A stretch of 64,000 nucleotides of DNA from NCBI RefSeq assembly GCF_002575655.3, contig NC_053037.3, positions 141,557,207 to 141,621,206 of the forward strand, in the 5' to 3' direction. Below are positions 36,115 to 47,116 of the stretch, piece after piece. The stretch comes from Aegilops tauschii subsp. strangulata (lineage: Eukaryota; Streptophyta; Magnoliopsida; Poales; Poaceae). Under the pieces are notes generated by a model. The model had not been told where the DNA came from and did not search any database. It was given only the letters and a program-made list of their open reading frames with translations. How positions within the stretch are numbered: the stretch's first letter is position 1; each line of letters starts with the position of its first letter. Position numbers and translations under genes: made by a program.

Positions 36115-36301
36115 CAAGGTTAACTGTTAAATTCCTTGTTTATGTATTCATTTTTGAATACTTCTCTGGTTTTTAAAGAAAAGACCAGTACAAGTTGAAA
36201 AAACCAGGCAAGGTTAACTGTTAAATTTCTTGTTTATAGATTCTATTTTGAATACTTTTCTGGTTTTTTACTAAAAGACCAGTACACGTTAAAAAACTGG
36301 G
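36115..36301. repeat. Two-copy tandem repeat, period about 94 bp
   Basis: Units begin 'caaggttaactgttaaat' at 36115 and 36209, and a partial third start ('caagg') lies at 36302. Both contain 'gaatactt(c/t)tctggttttt' and 'agaccagtac'. It sits inside a block rich in CCGGTTC motifs (35940-36360), possibly part of a DNA transposon. Confidence 0.75.
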
Positions 36302-37118
36302 CAAGGCGCCGGTTCCTCGGTCCAGTCCGGTCTTTAAAAGTATGGTCTCCGGTCTCATTTTTATTTGAAGTATCAACACATTTGGAGTGTTTCTGTAGAG
36401 TACTAGACTTTCATCAAGAGCCTCTAACTTGTACGTAGCCGAAAAGATATCTCCGTCAGCTCCTAACCCTCGCTCTCAAGTCCCCATGAGGTTCTGGTCT
36501 GCCAGTCAAAGGCAAATCTGCCGTTTGAGACACGTTGCCCGTCTTGATGACGACATTAACGCATTACTCAAGTCACTAATCCATCAGATAAGATTATCCT
36601 GGAGCAGAAGTCCATTAATCTTAAATGAATTATAAGGTGCAAAATGCCGGGGTCAAGCTGTCAAATGTCATGAGTACTTAACATCAGTCTCAGCCTCTCC
36701 AAGTGCAAAGACTAATCCACACTGCTGGTATCATCATACTAGGCCCCAGCCCAAATTATAAACCCTCTGAAGGCCTGAAGCTGAAATTTGCTGGCGCTAT
36801 CAAATAACAACTCCAGTTACCCTCTAAAGCTGTAAGACTGATGATGTAAGTTCAGTAAGATACAGTTTCCTTGAGACATGACTGAAGGCATCAGAGAGCT
36901 TGATGAGCTAACCTGTAATAAGCCGTGGGATGCCATATATACAGAGTTTACTTTACAAGGTCATCCTAGCCTCCTAATTTTGCACAACAAAGACAAAACC
37001 ATGAAACGTCGCCTCAGACCATACGATAACAGTAGGGCATGGCGACGGGATAGGCGATATCATGTCAAATGACATCGAATCCTTTTTTTTTCTTTTGAAG
37101 ATTGTTCGCTGCTTGTGC

Positions 37119-39466
37119 TTAGCTACAGAGAACTGGTACGCAGGTGCCATCCGGGGTCTGCGTCTCCTTCCAGATCCGGCCGGTGATCCTTAGCTTCAGC
37201 TCCTTCCGGTCGCCGCCCGAGAAGAACAATGCCATGTTCCTCTGGATTAGGAGACCATCGTGGCTGTCACGCACCTTCCGGTGGCTGTCACGCACGCTCC
37301 TGGGGGTGCCCTCCCATACCATCTTCCTGCCATTGGCGCCGACCTCGAGGCTGTAACTGTAGTTCCGCGCCTCATTCTCGTCTCCCATGAAACGCAGGAA
37401 GGCCATGTACACTGGTGCCATCCCAAGCTGGAAGGCCTCGAAGTGCAGGCAGAAGTACTGCCCGAAACAGTGAAACACCTGCTCAAAATATACCAAACAA
37501 ATGCATCAAAAAGAGTAGATTTGAAATGTATATACAAGGTTACATTACTCATCGTATCAAGAACTACTCTGTATGAGGGATGATCTTGTATCCAGGTGTA
37601 TTGCACTAAAGTTGGACAAGAGGAAACATTCTTGCTATAAATACTTACCGTTAGCATCCAGGTGGCATTTTCGACTTCTCTTGGGTTGGATTTGACGTAT
37701 CTATGGTTGAATGTGCAGCCGCTGTGCATATCAACTTTGTGGTCATCCCTCAAATGGTTAACAAGGTAAGGAATATCACCAGTCACAGAACACTCAGAAC
37801 CAGCATAGGGGCAACTGTATGGTCTAAAGCTGCACATCGCTTCATGCTTTATCTTGCTGTAGTATGGGAAGATCTCTGGGCAACCCAAGGAATAGTACTT
37901 ACAGGGAAGCTCAAGCGATTCGGCTACTTTCTCCAGTGCCAAACACCTGATATCACCGAGCTCTTGTCGGCAAGTAGGGCAACGATTGTGTACCCTAGCT
38001 TTGCATGTGGAACACAGAGTATGTCCATTTTGGCACTGTAAATGCAGTTGCAGAGATTAGAGTCATGCCAAAAACCAGCACTACATAGGACATTTGATTC
38101 TTCAGTTCCACACAATTACATCCCTCCAACACACAGCCACATCTGATATTACCAATAATCTTCCCCATGTTTATTTTGATAACCACATATGTGATCCCAA
38201 ATTGCTTACATATATTCAGCGTTGTACTCCCTCCGTCCCAAAATTCTTGTCTTAAATTTGTCTAGATACGAATGTATCTAATTCTAAAATGTGACGTGAT
38301 ACATCCGTATTTAGACAAATCTAAGACAAGAATTTTGGGACGGAGAGAGTACTTGCTTAAGGATCAAGATATCAATACTAGCATGAAAATCTTCCCTTTG
38401 CATCGCTACATACTACAATACATATGTTGATGGTTGAAATCAGAGTTAGATTTGCTACCAACTCACACGGTGATGACTGAAAATATAGTGTGTGTGTGTG
38501 TTTACAACTGACTGTGACTCCGCATATATCTGATTGATTTATTCTACACGACTATATTCTGGATCCACCAAATGAAATAAGCAGTTCGATTGCATATGAT
38601 TAATGTAGGAATTTCTACCTCCAAGAGCAGTAATAGATTAGTTTCGTAGGCAATACTGATCCGACATTAAATATATCATCCAATGAAAGACCAAGATGTT
38701 ACTTTTACCATTAGCTATGCAAAAGATAAGTTCATTGACCTGTACTCCACTTTATATCCTCCACTTAAGGGCTGATCACATATCCACAATCAAATCAAAT
38801 ACAGAAAATAAGATGGGACCAGAAAGCAAATAGTATAACGAGGTTTGAGATTGCCCAATTCCCTCAATTTATTAATCATATCACGCCAATTTCTGTTCAG
38901 GATTGTACCCCAATTTTTACAAGGTAGAAACTGTCTAATAGCATGCTTGTCTGCAAGACCCTAAATTCTAACCTTTTCTTAATCCTCTACATGGCAGGAA
39001 AGGATCACCGAAAATCCCAATGAACAAGAACAATGATATAATGATACAAGGAATACATATGCTATTTTCGTTTGATTACGGCGGAGCACGCAATTGGAAA
39101 CTATCGATTTCCCAAACCCAGATCCCCATTCGAACCCAAGAATCGGCCCCGGTCCCGAAGCAGACCAAGTCCAAGCACACCCGACACACAGTACGCCGCG
39201 CCAGAATCAAGAAGGGGGTGGGCAAAATCAAGAACCTGGTGGATCGGCGGGTACATGGAGTTGGTGCAGACGGGGCACTCGAGCAGCTCGTGCACGCTGC
39301 TCCCCGGCGCGACGATGCCCCCCGCGCCGGCGCCGGCCTTGGGGTAGGCGGCCGGGCGGGAGGCGGCGGCGAGGATCCCGCCGTGCGGGTGGAGGGCGAG
39401 GCCGACGTCGTCCGCGTCCATGGCGGCGTCGGGCAGCGAGAGGCACTCGACGCTGTCCACGTCCAT
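37119..39466 (-). CDS. SINA-type RING E3 ubiquitin ligase (3 exons)
   Basis: Deduced 325 aa; transfers ubiquitin to substrates as a dimer. Exons on the minus strand: 39466-39236, 38035-37649 and 37478-37119. Each is a multiple of three, so all introns are phase 0 with GT-AG sites. Starting MDVDSVECLSLPDAAMDADD, it carries a C3HC4 RING split by intron 1 (ECPVCTNSMYPPIHQ | CQNGHTLCSTC ... CPTCR, about 61-100). The SIAH-type zinc finger is about 115-190 (LPCKYYSLGCPEIFPY ... HEAMCSFRPYSCPYAG ... HLRDDHKVDMH). The C-terminal TRAF-like fold includes FHCFGQYFCLHFEAFQL and FLRFMGDENEARNYSYSLEV. The length is usual for the family. All zinc ligands I checked are present. It converges on the reticulon gene. 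Confidence 0.94.
38036..39235 (-). other. Intron 1 of the SINA gene (1.2 kb)
   Basis: AT-rich intron interrupting the RING domain. It carries one Stowaway MITE (38225-38351) and a short TG repeat near 38488. No ORF of note. Confidence 0.8.
38225..38351. mobile_element. Stowaway MITE inside SINA intron 1 (123 bp)
   Basis: 38227-38349 starts CTCCCTCCGTCCCAAAATTC and ends with the inverted complement GAATTTTGGGACGGAGAGAG, with TA on both sides. It forms a near-complete hairpin. One TIR carries a single change. Confidence 0.92.
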
Positions 39467-39860
39467 GGCGCGCGCCCGGACGCCCGCCTCAGCCCGCCGG
39501 CGAACAGCAGCGCGCGATCCGGGCTCCGGCGTGTGGCGCGGGGGGCTGCGGGGGGGCGCGCCTCCGGCGCTTTGTGGGGCGCGAGGGGGGAGGCGGGGCG
39601 GGGCTCGCGCCGCGGATTCCGGGCGGGTGGGGGGCGGTCTAAGAAAAGCGCGGGGGCCCCGGGCAATGAAGCGGCTCGACCGCACGCACGAGCGCTCTGG
39701 GATTAGGGAGGACGGAGGCAGGCTACGGCTAGTGCTATTATTGCTGCTGCCGTGCTGTGCTGCCTCGCGGTGTGGCAGCAATGATTTGTGCTGTATGGCA
39801 GCCACGTCTCTTCTTGCTCTGTTTTGCTGCCATGGCACCATGTTGCCACTATCTTTGCTT
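39467..39860 (-). promoter_or_regulatory. 5' leader and promoter region of the SINA gene
   Basis: A GC-rich block (39467-39680) upstream of the ATG, then sequence with GCTG/TTGC repeats (39740-39830) up to the Mutator-like element. No clear TATA box. A minus-strand frame stays open upstream of the chosen ATG but shows no family similarity. Confidence 0.4.
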
Positions 39861-41327
39861 GGAAAAAGTCTAAAATAAACCTTAAAGTTGTAGACAAAAG
39901 CTAAATCAAACCCCGAACTTTGAATCCCGGAAATTGGCACTCTGAACTTGTAATCCCGGTCTATTTTGGACCCTAGACCTGTTGGGCACACTGGGAAGAC
40001 TACAATCCCGGCCGGGATTCCAGCTACTCCCACGGACTAGAATTTGGGCCGGCCCACTATAACACAACAAGAATTCGTGAGGTTTAAAAAATGTTGGCAC
40101 GTTTCTAAAATTGTTCAAAAGTTAAAAATGTTTCTGTTTTATATTTTTCGAACAAATTCAATTCATTTTGTGTTTTTAAAAACTGTTTGGAATTTCGTGT
40201 TTCACACAAAATCAACTCTATTAGCATTTTAAAAAACTGTTCGCGATTTCAAAAAAATCACATTTATCAAAAAAAGTTCGGAATTCCACCAGTTTTTCAC
40301 ATGCTATGAAAAATATTTCGTATTTTCAAAATTACATATTTATTTATGAAATCGTTGAACATTTTATAAAGTGCGAGAACTTTTTGAAAATTTCGAATAC
40401 TTTTAAAAAACCAACAACTTTGAAAAAGCGAACACCTTTATAAACATTTCTTGAAACCTGAACAAAATTTTAAAGTGCAAACACTTTTTGAAACATAAAT
40501 TTTTTCTGCAACCTGAACAAAATTTTAAAGTGCGGACACGTTTTGATACATAAAGATTTTTCTGAAACCTGAAAATATCTAAATAATATCACAAGTTTTA
40601 AAACATGTACGGGCCAATCCAAATGTTAATACAATGTATAATAATATTTGTGTGGTTCAAAAAAATGTTTTATACATTCAAAAAATGTAACATTTCAAGA
40701 ATGATCACGAGTTCCAAAAAATGTGTTTGTGACATTTCTAAAAGAATGTGTTTACAAGTGTAAAAAAATGTTGTGTGATGTAAAAAAATGTGTCATAACC
40801 TTAACAGAATATATGTGGCATGTCCTTGAAAAAAGTGTGTGCAAATTTAGAAATGTTGAACCACGTAAAAGAGTGTTGTGTAGTTTTATAAAATATTTAT
40901 TGTCATTAAGAAAATGTAAAACATGTAGTTGAAAAAATATTACCTTGTATTCAAAAAGTTTTTAAAATATGTAATTTATAAATGTACATAATGTATTTGA
41001 AAATGTCAAAAGTTTATCCAAAAATATTTAATGTGTGCGTTAAAAATGTACATTGGGTACTGAGAAAAATTAGACATGTGTAAAAATGAAAAAAGAAAAG
41101 AAAACGAAAGAGGAAGAAACTAAGAAAAAACTAGATTAGTGCGCGCGCGCGCAACTGCGCTACTGGGCCGGCCCAATTCAGCAAATCCCGGCTGTGTTCT
41201 GTCAAGGTTTAAAATAGACCGGGATTAGAGAGTTTGGTGTGCTGATTTCAGGGATTGAGAGTTCGGGGTTTAATTTAGTTTTCGCCTACAAATTGAAGGT
41301 TTGTTTTGGACTTTTTCCTCTTTGGTT
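39852..41327. mobile_element. Non-autonomous Mutator-like element with long TIRs
   Basis: 39861-41318 (1458 bp). The left end GGAAAAAGTCTAAAATAAAC and the right end (complement GGAAAAAGTCCAAAACAAAC) stay similar for about 120 bp, including AAACCCCGAACT and AATCCCGGTCTATTTT. GGGCCGGCCCA follows in both arms. Flanking 9-mers tctttgctt (39852-39860) and tctttggtt (41319-41327) match at 8 of 9, as expected for a Mutator 9-bp duplication. The interior is AT-rich with degenerate repeats and no transposase. It lies about 0.4 kb upstream of the SINA start codon. Confidence 0.88.
40440..40575. repeat. Degenerate about 60-bp tandem repeat inside the Mutator-like element
   Basis: 'cctgaacaaaattttaaagtgc' occurs twice (about 40457 and 40513), followed each time by 'acac(t/g)tttt(t)ga.acata'. 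The surrounding 40.1-41.1 kb is a patchwork of A-runs and 'aaaaaatgt' units. Confidence 0.65.
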
Positions 41328-41480
41328 CGAAGTTTGCTAGTTGACGAAAAGGTTTCAGATTTGTTGGCGCAATCGAGGGAGGTGAAGATTAGGATTTAGG
41401 AGACACACATTGTCTAGTGGGTGTGAGTTTTCCAACTCGAGATCGTGTGGGATACCGATACTTTTCATTTGATTTGTTCT

Positions 41481-41749
41481 TACCAGGTCTCTCTATTTCT
41501 TTTTATTCCGCATATAAGATTTGTCTTAGGTCAAACTTTATGAAGTAATTTGAGTTTGGCCAATATTAAAAAATATCAAGATCTACAATCTTAGATATAT
41601 ACGTATGAAAATTAATCCCGTGATGCATCAAATAATATTTATTCGATATTGTGGACGTTGGTTGTTTTTCATACAATGTTGGTCAAACTTTAAGAAGTTT
41701 GTTTTAAGACAAATCTTATATGTAGATTAAAAAGAAAGTGGAAGGAGTA
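41481..41749. mobile_element. Stowaway-like MITE (about 265 bp)
   Basis: 41483-41747 has inverted arms sharing 'catataagatttgtctta' (left) with its complement near 41696-41725 (right). The right terminus is CCACTTTC-type with GGAAGGAG, and TA occurs at both edges. The left terminus has decayed. Confidence 0.65.
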
Positions 41750-41862
41750 ACTAACTCCTTAACCTTGACATAATACTCCAACTACAGCTCAATTCAGTGA
41801 TGACATCCTCCTCTTCGCCCTTGATAGTAAGTTCCATTTGTTTCTGAAATTTATTGCACGCT

Positions 41863-44800
41863 TGTAACATCCCAAAATTCTAAATTTTGGAATGTTATAT
41901 TAAATAAATAGTTTTTGATTGTGGTGTGGTTGCTTCTGTGAAATTGAGTGAAATTGGAAACTTTTTGAAAGTTAAATGAGAGGGAATAAAAGGACTTTCC
42001 CAAACTTTCACTTTGCTTTTATGATCTCCATGAATTCAAATTCATTTCATCACAAAACCCTAGAGAAAAGATGACATGACTTCTTCCATTTAAATAAATG
42101 AAAAGGGTTTTTGAAAATATTTGAATTTCATTAGGAAATATTTGAAATTCAGAAACTTTATGCAACTCAATGATTTTCATGAGAGAAAGATAAAATGACT
42201 TCTTCAAATTATATGAAATATGAGTTGGAAGTTTAAAAGAATCAAATTGAAAGTCCCTTTTGAAATTATTTTCAATTTGGGGTTATTTGGTTTTATTCAA
42301 ATTATTTTTCTCCAAAAATAAAATATATGGAAAATAGGGTAAAATGATTCCCTACATTAGAAAATTGGAGAGAAATAAATTTGAAATCATTTTGGTCCTT
42401 TTAAAATGATTTTTATTGGGTTTTTTTTGCAACAGTAGCACTCTTTGCTTTATTTAAATTTTTGGAGATTTTATTTGACGCTAGAAAAATGTTTATATTG
42501 TAGAAAATCTTTTTCTAAATTTTTTTATATATTATATGCCTATATAATATTCTTATTTATTTTATTTTTTGTTTGTCTGGAAAAATGTTTTTTTAAAAGA
42601 GTTAGGACTGACCGGACCGTGCCGGCCCAGTTCGCGAGGTCGCGGCCCAGCCGGCCCAGCGCCGCGCCGCCTTGCCCGTCGTCCCCGATCGGGACTCCTC
42701 CACAGTCCGGCACCGCCACGGCCTCGGCGCCCCTCGCCCACGCTTCGCCCGGCCCCCTCCCCTCCTTAAAAGCCGCGCCCTCGACCCTCCCTCTCCTCTT
42801 CTCGCGTCGCGCCGCTGCCACCTCGTATCTCGCGCCGCCGCCGCTCCTCGTCCCGCACTCGCCGCCGCCGCTGCACCGCCGTCGCGACGTTGCCCTTTGT
42901 CGCTCCCGCATGCCCGCGTCGTGCCACCGCCACCGCGCCGCTCCCCGCCGCCGTAGCTGCCGCCTCGTTGCCGCGCCGGAGCCGCCGTCCCGCCACGCCG
43001 CCCTCGCCGGAGTTAATCGTCGTCGTCGTCGAGAACCGCTGCCGAACCGGTACAAAACCGCCGGTCCGATCCGGTTTCCTTTTAAAGTTCGTTTTTTTAA
43101 AACCCTAGATTGGTTTTATTAAGAAAACCTAGATCTGTTTTTTTGGGTTTAGTTATTTAGAGAACGCTCGCTAGTTTAGCCTCTGGAGCGAACGAGTTTG
43201 TTGGATTAGGTTCTGTAGCGAACGTTCGTTCGGTAGAATTTTTCTTTTTCTTTCTAATTTCGGCCAGGGACCCATCCATGAATATTTTATTTATAGATTA
43301 GTCCCTGATCTTCAAACCTTCGCTACTTTTCGCTCGTTTGTCCAAATCCAGCGAAACCAACGCCCACTTCTTCGTTATGATCCCCTCTATCCAGTAAAAC
43401 AACTTGAACATGTTTTTGAAAGTTTAAAATTTGATTTAAAACAGTTTTGAATTTGAACTTCGTTTGATCATAACTCGAGTTTTATAACTCCGATTTAGTT
43501 GATTCTTTTTGCAAATCGTAGCTCTTGACCTAAACTTTCTGATAAGGCCAAATTCACCCAATTTTGGTACTGTTAGAAATTGTTTTCTATTGCAAGAGTT
43601 AATTGCTTGTTTTCGAAGTTTTCCGACATCTTTTCTTCGATTCCTTTGCATGATTGCTTATGTGTGGTTACTATTGCTTGCTCCCGATAGATTGAACGGA
43701 GTGTGACGAGTAGAACTATCAGGAGTTATGAGTGCGAATCATCTTCATCAACAGTACAAGGCAAGTTCACACATTGGTCATACCCCTTTATTACCCAGTT
43801 TTTATGCATTAGTTTCAACCCTCAAACATTGCATGAGTAGGATTGATAACATGTGGGTATTGGGAAGTACTTGATGAGGTAGGAACCTATTGTCTTGCAT
43901 TCAACCCCTGGGTACTATTACGTTATGCTTATACCACTATGCTATGCTCGTAGACGTGGTTTGGTTTGAGAGAATTCATGAAAGATGTGAGAGTTATTGT
44001 TAACTAAGGTTTAACTTAAGGTGGCTACTTTAATACACATCTGGGTGGATTGGTTGCGGGCACCTGGGAATATACGAGTGTTGTCCTTTGGTTCGCCACC
44101 CATGCTCAAAGGGATCATAAGATTATTCATGCTAGAAACTTCTGTGTGCAGCCACAAGCTATATGGGCTCTAGCATAGTTGAGTAAGTTGCATGACCTCT
44201 TTCAGTGTTAGGCTAGCAGATGTAGGGGAAAGTAGGTGTAACTATCTACCCAGAGTAAAGAGTTAATGCTTCTAAAAGATTGTGTCAGTCATCTGTTTCT
44301 CAAACACCATGTAGTGCGAGAAATTCAACGGGGGAGATCGAGTCTTGTGGGGAAAAGTGCACAAACCTCTGCAGAGTGTACAAACTAATCATGGTTAGCC
44401 GTGTCCCCGGTTATGGACATCTTGAGTATCTGGTTCTTGAATTATCATGTTGATCTCAACACTCTAATTTAATTAATTTGTTGGGTTGATGATTATTTTA
44501 ATTTGGGATTGAGATGGGGTTACCATTCTCAATGTTTTCAACAAACTTTCTAGTTAAATAAAAATATATTCCTTTGTTGTAGGAAAAAAATTGGCTTTAT
44601 GCAAAAATAAACTTAGAGCCTCCACCAGCCAAATATGCATGTAGTGATAGCTATTATTCATCATTATCCTATGGTGTGAATTTGCCAGTACATTCAATGT
44701 ACTGACCCTTTGTGGCTGCAACGTCTCATGTTGCGGGAATCTTACGACGAGAAGTGATACGTTAGGGTTACGATTTCTACACTCAACTTTGCCGTTGGTG

Positions 44801-44983
44801 TTGATGGGAATCCACAACCTTGTTGTTACTTCCGCTATTTGGATTGAGGTAATAGTATTTATGTTACTTTACACATGTGATTTACCTCTGTTATAAATCC
44901 TCGAGTACTGTGTGTGTCAGCATACCAATCCAGGGATGACACTTAAGCACAGATACTTGACCGTCTGAGGTAGGGTCACTACA
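41863..44983 (+). repeat. 5' LTR of the gag-only element
   Basis: Collinear with 48515-51604. It contains a GC-rich island (about 42600-43070) preceded by a TTAAAAG TATA-like motif (42765-42771) and followed by AAACCCTAG. It lacks a 12-bp piece present in the other LTR near 48573, and has extra GCC-rich units around 42870-42890. Confidence 0.92.
42600..43080 (+). other. GC-rich gene-like island in the 5' LTR
   Basis: A CpG-dense stretch in an AT-rich LTR. It is open in several frames with Pro/Ala/Arg-rich translations, but no domain is recognisable and indels between the two LTR copies shift the frame. Probably promoter or leader DNA, not a protein gene. The counterpart is at 49270-49690. 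Confidence 0.5.
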
Positions 44984-44986
44984 AGA

Positions 44987-44998
44987 TGGTATCAGAGC
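44987..44998 (+). other. Primer binding site of the gag-only element
   Basis: TGGTATCAGAGC three bases after the 5' LTR end, complementary to the initiator Met tRNA 3' end. Confidence 0.92.
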
Positions 44999-46198
44999 AC
45001 ATGTTGACTGTAGGACGTGACCCCTAGAAACTGGCAAGCCCATAGGAAAGATTTTCTCAAAAACTTCTTTTCAAAAAGAACTTTTACCTCTCTTCTTTTC
45101 TGAGCTTATTCAAATTTCCCTTTTAGTTAGACTATACCCCTTTCCCATTTTGACCACGAAGGCTCGGCTGAAAAGGCCACTCCGAGAAGGGCAAGATATC
45201 GGATAACTAAGACCACTTCGGAATGAAGAGGATTTTACCGTGCATTATAATAATGGAAACTACAACGGTTGAAGAATCCGAAGACTAGGAGAATTTGAAG
45301 GCCCTATAGAATTTCCAGATTTGTATGACCTAGGAAGGCTACCCTTATGGATTTGTCAGACTATGGAAGCTGTCAATACCCGAGATCAAGGTGTATCGGA
45401 GAAAGACCGGAACATGGAGCATTAGAACTCAAAGTTTTGTCAAGAAAACCCTAAGGCAAGAGATATCAATTATGGAATGATAGCTCATGGCAATGACAAG
45501 GGCAGAAACACGGTTATCCGTGATGTCATCGCCCGCTGATGCTATGGTCACCATGCTGAGTTAAACATGCATTTCTTCGAAATGATTGGATGGTAGAAGG
45601 CTGATGGGGCAGCTGTAGCAAAAGATGAAGTTTTAACCTTAGCTGGTGTATCGCCAGGATTTGGAGTATTACATGAAGAATTTTAAGATGGACCTTTAGG
45701 AAGCCGTATTTGACAAAGAAGCATTTCGTGAAGAACTCGGGACCCAGAAGCTGAAAGTAGCTAAGCTGGAGGAGCAAAACTCGAGATACCGGAGATTCGT
45801 CAGGAACTGAAGGATAGTAAGAGCATGGTTCATGTTAAGGATGTTGAAACCCAGAAGTTTGGAACGCAACTCGAAAATATTAAAGGATGTCATGAGCGAC
45901 TTCGCATCAACTGATAGGATCTGGCAAAAGCACTTGAGAAGGACAAGCCCGATCAGAAGAAGCCATCGAAGACATGAACAACCCTTCGAGAGTTTGATGA
46001 CTTTGAGATTTATTGACCATTAGAAGACCAAACCCCTGTTATATACCTACGTTAGATGCGACGTTTGTGAGCTGTCATTTGTTTGATGTTTTTCCGACAG
46101 CCACAAACAAAAAAATCCGTCTTTTCAAAACTTTGTTTATATTGTGTGTATCTCTATCTCTCTTATCCCACCCCAAAACCCTTGGAACCCAATAGAGG
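44999..46198 (+). other. Leader region of the gag-only element
   Basis: About 1.2 kb between the primer site and the Gag ATG. Interrupted short frames only. It may include a decayed N-terminal Gag segment, but I see no convincing homology. Confidence 0.5.
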
Positions 46199-47116
46199 AT
46201 GAATGGAGATGAGCTTATATTTTCTGGACCGACAAGTCAATTGGAGACAGACCGATGGATTCAGAACATGGAAGATCATATGGAGAATAACACTATAGCC
46301 AGAAAGGATATGGCCCAGCATGCTCTTCAGTGCTTTGAAAGAGGTGCTACTACTTGGTGGAGGATGTACCAAACCATCAATGGATGGCAAGGAGTAACCA
46401 CTTGGAAAGAATTTAAGTTGACTCTGCTAAAGTCTCGTCTTGTGTCCCAGAAATTGAAACCTTATGGAAAAGGTATGAAGAAACCATGTGCATGCAAGCT
46501 TTGTGGAGAAATAGGACACAAACATAAAGAACACAAGGATGAATACCCTAATTGTCAAGGAAGTCACCCAGCTGAAGAATGCCCAACTAGGCAGATCATT
46601 TGTTTCTTGTGTGAAGGGACTACCCACTACCCTACTCAGTGTCACATTTACCCCATAGTACAACGGACCATCCAGCAGAAGGAAGAAGCCATGAAAGGAG
46701 CCCTCATGGAAATCTTAGAAGAACCTGTGATGGAGAAAGAGGTGAAGGACACACCCAAAGAAGACCCAATTAAACCCTGCACCAAGTCTTGCTATTCATG
46801 TCGAGAAGAAGGACACATTTCCCAGAATTGTTTGAATGGGGATCTAGTAGAATTCCCGACAGTGGAAGTAGAGTATGACCCACAGGAAATAGAAGCCCTG
46901 ATTGGAACGGAAAAGTCCAAGAATAGAAGTAGATTGGATTCCAGGAAGAACCTGAGTCATATCACCTATTTCAGGTGCAAGGAGTCGGGGCACTACTTCA
47001 GCAGTTGCCCAAAAAGGAAACCTCAGGACTTGTCAGAAGTAATATGTTTTTGTTGTAATGAAGCATGACACTTTGCCAGAGGTTGTCCCAAGGAGAAGGA
47101 GACTTGTGATAATTAG
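46199..47116 (+). pseudogene. Gag protein with five zinc-knuckle positions (gag-only retrotransposon)
   Basis: ATG 46199 opens 289 codons to TGA 47066-47068. The same frame then continues HFARGCPKEKE to TAG at 47114-47116, so TGA replaced a Gly codon inside the last knuckle. Residues 39-85 resemble the retrotransposon Gag core (ALQCFERGATTWWRMY ... TTWKEFKLTLLKSR). Zinc knuckles: about 99-112 (fourth ligand His), 135-148 (CFLCEGTTHYPTQC, intact), 198-211 (CYSCREEGHISQNC, intact), 257-270 (first Cys is Tyr) and 283 onward (cut by the stop). Five knuckles is more than the one or two usual for a Gypsy Gag. Nucleic-acid binding is inferred. Confidence 0.82.

Larger units (their letters stand above)
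34882..37118. other. Intergenic spacer between convergent genes
   Basis: Contains the reticulon 3' UTR (AATAAT/AATAAG motifs near 34949), one complete Stowaway MITE, one Stowaway remnant and a two-copy 94-bp tandem repeat (listed separately). The SINA 3' UTR lies at the right. No other gene is visible. Confidence 0.6.

Noticed and set aside
39101..40033. 310-codon minus-strand ORF extending upstream of the SINA start
   Set aside because: Only the part from MDVDSVECL matches the family. The upstream part crosses the promoter and the Mutator-like element, and the right end reads into intron 1.
42445..43122. 225-codon plus-strand ORF in the gag-only element's LTR
   Set aside because: It is open because of GC richness, it mixes AT-rich leader with island sequence, and the other LTR copy breaks the frame by indels.
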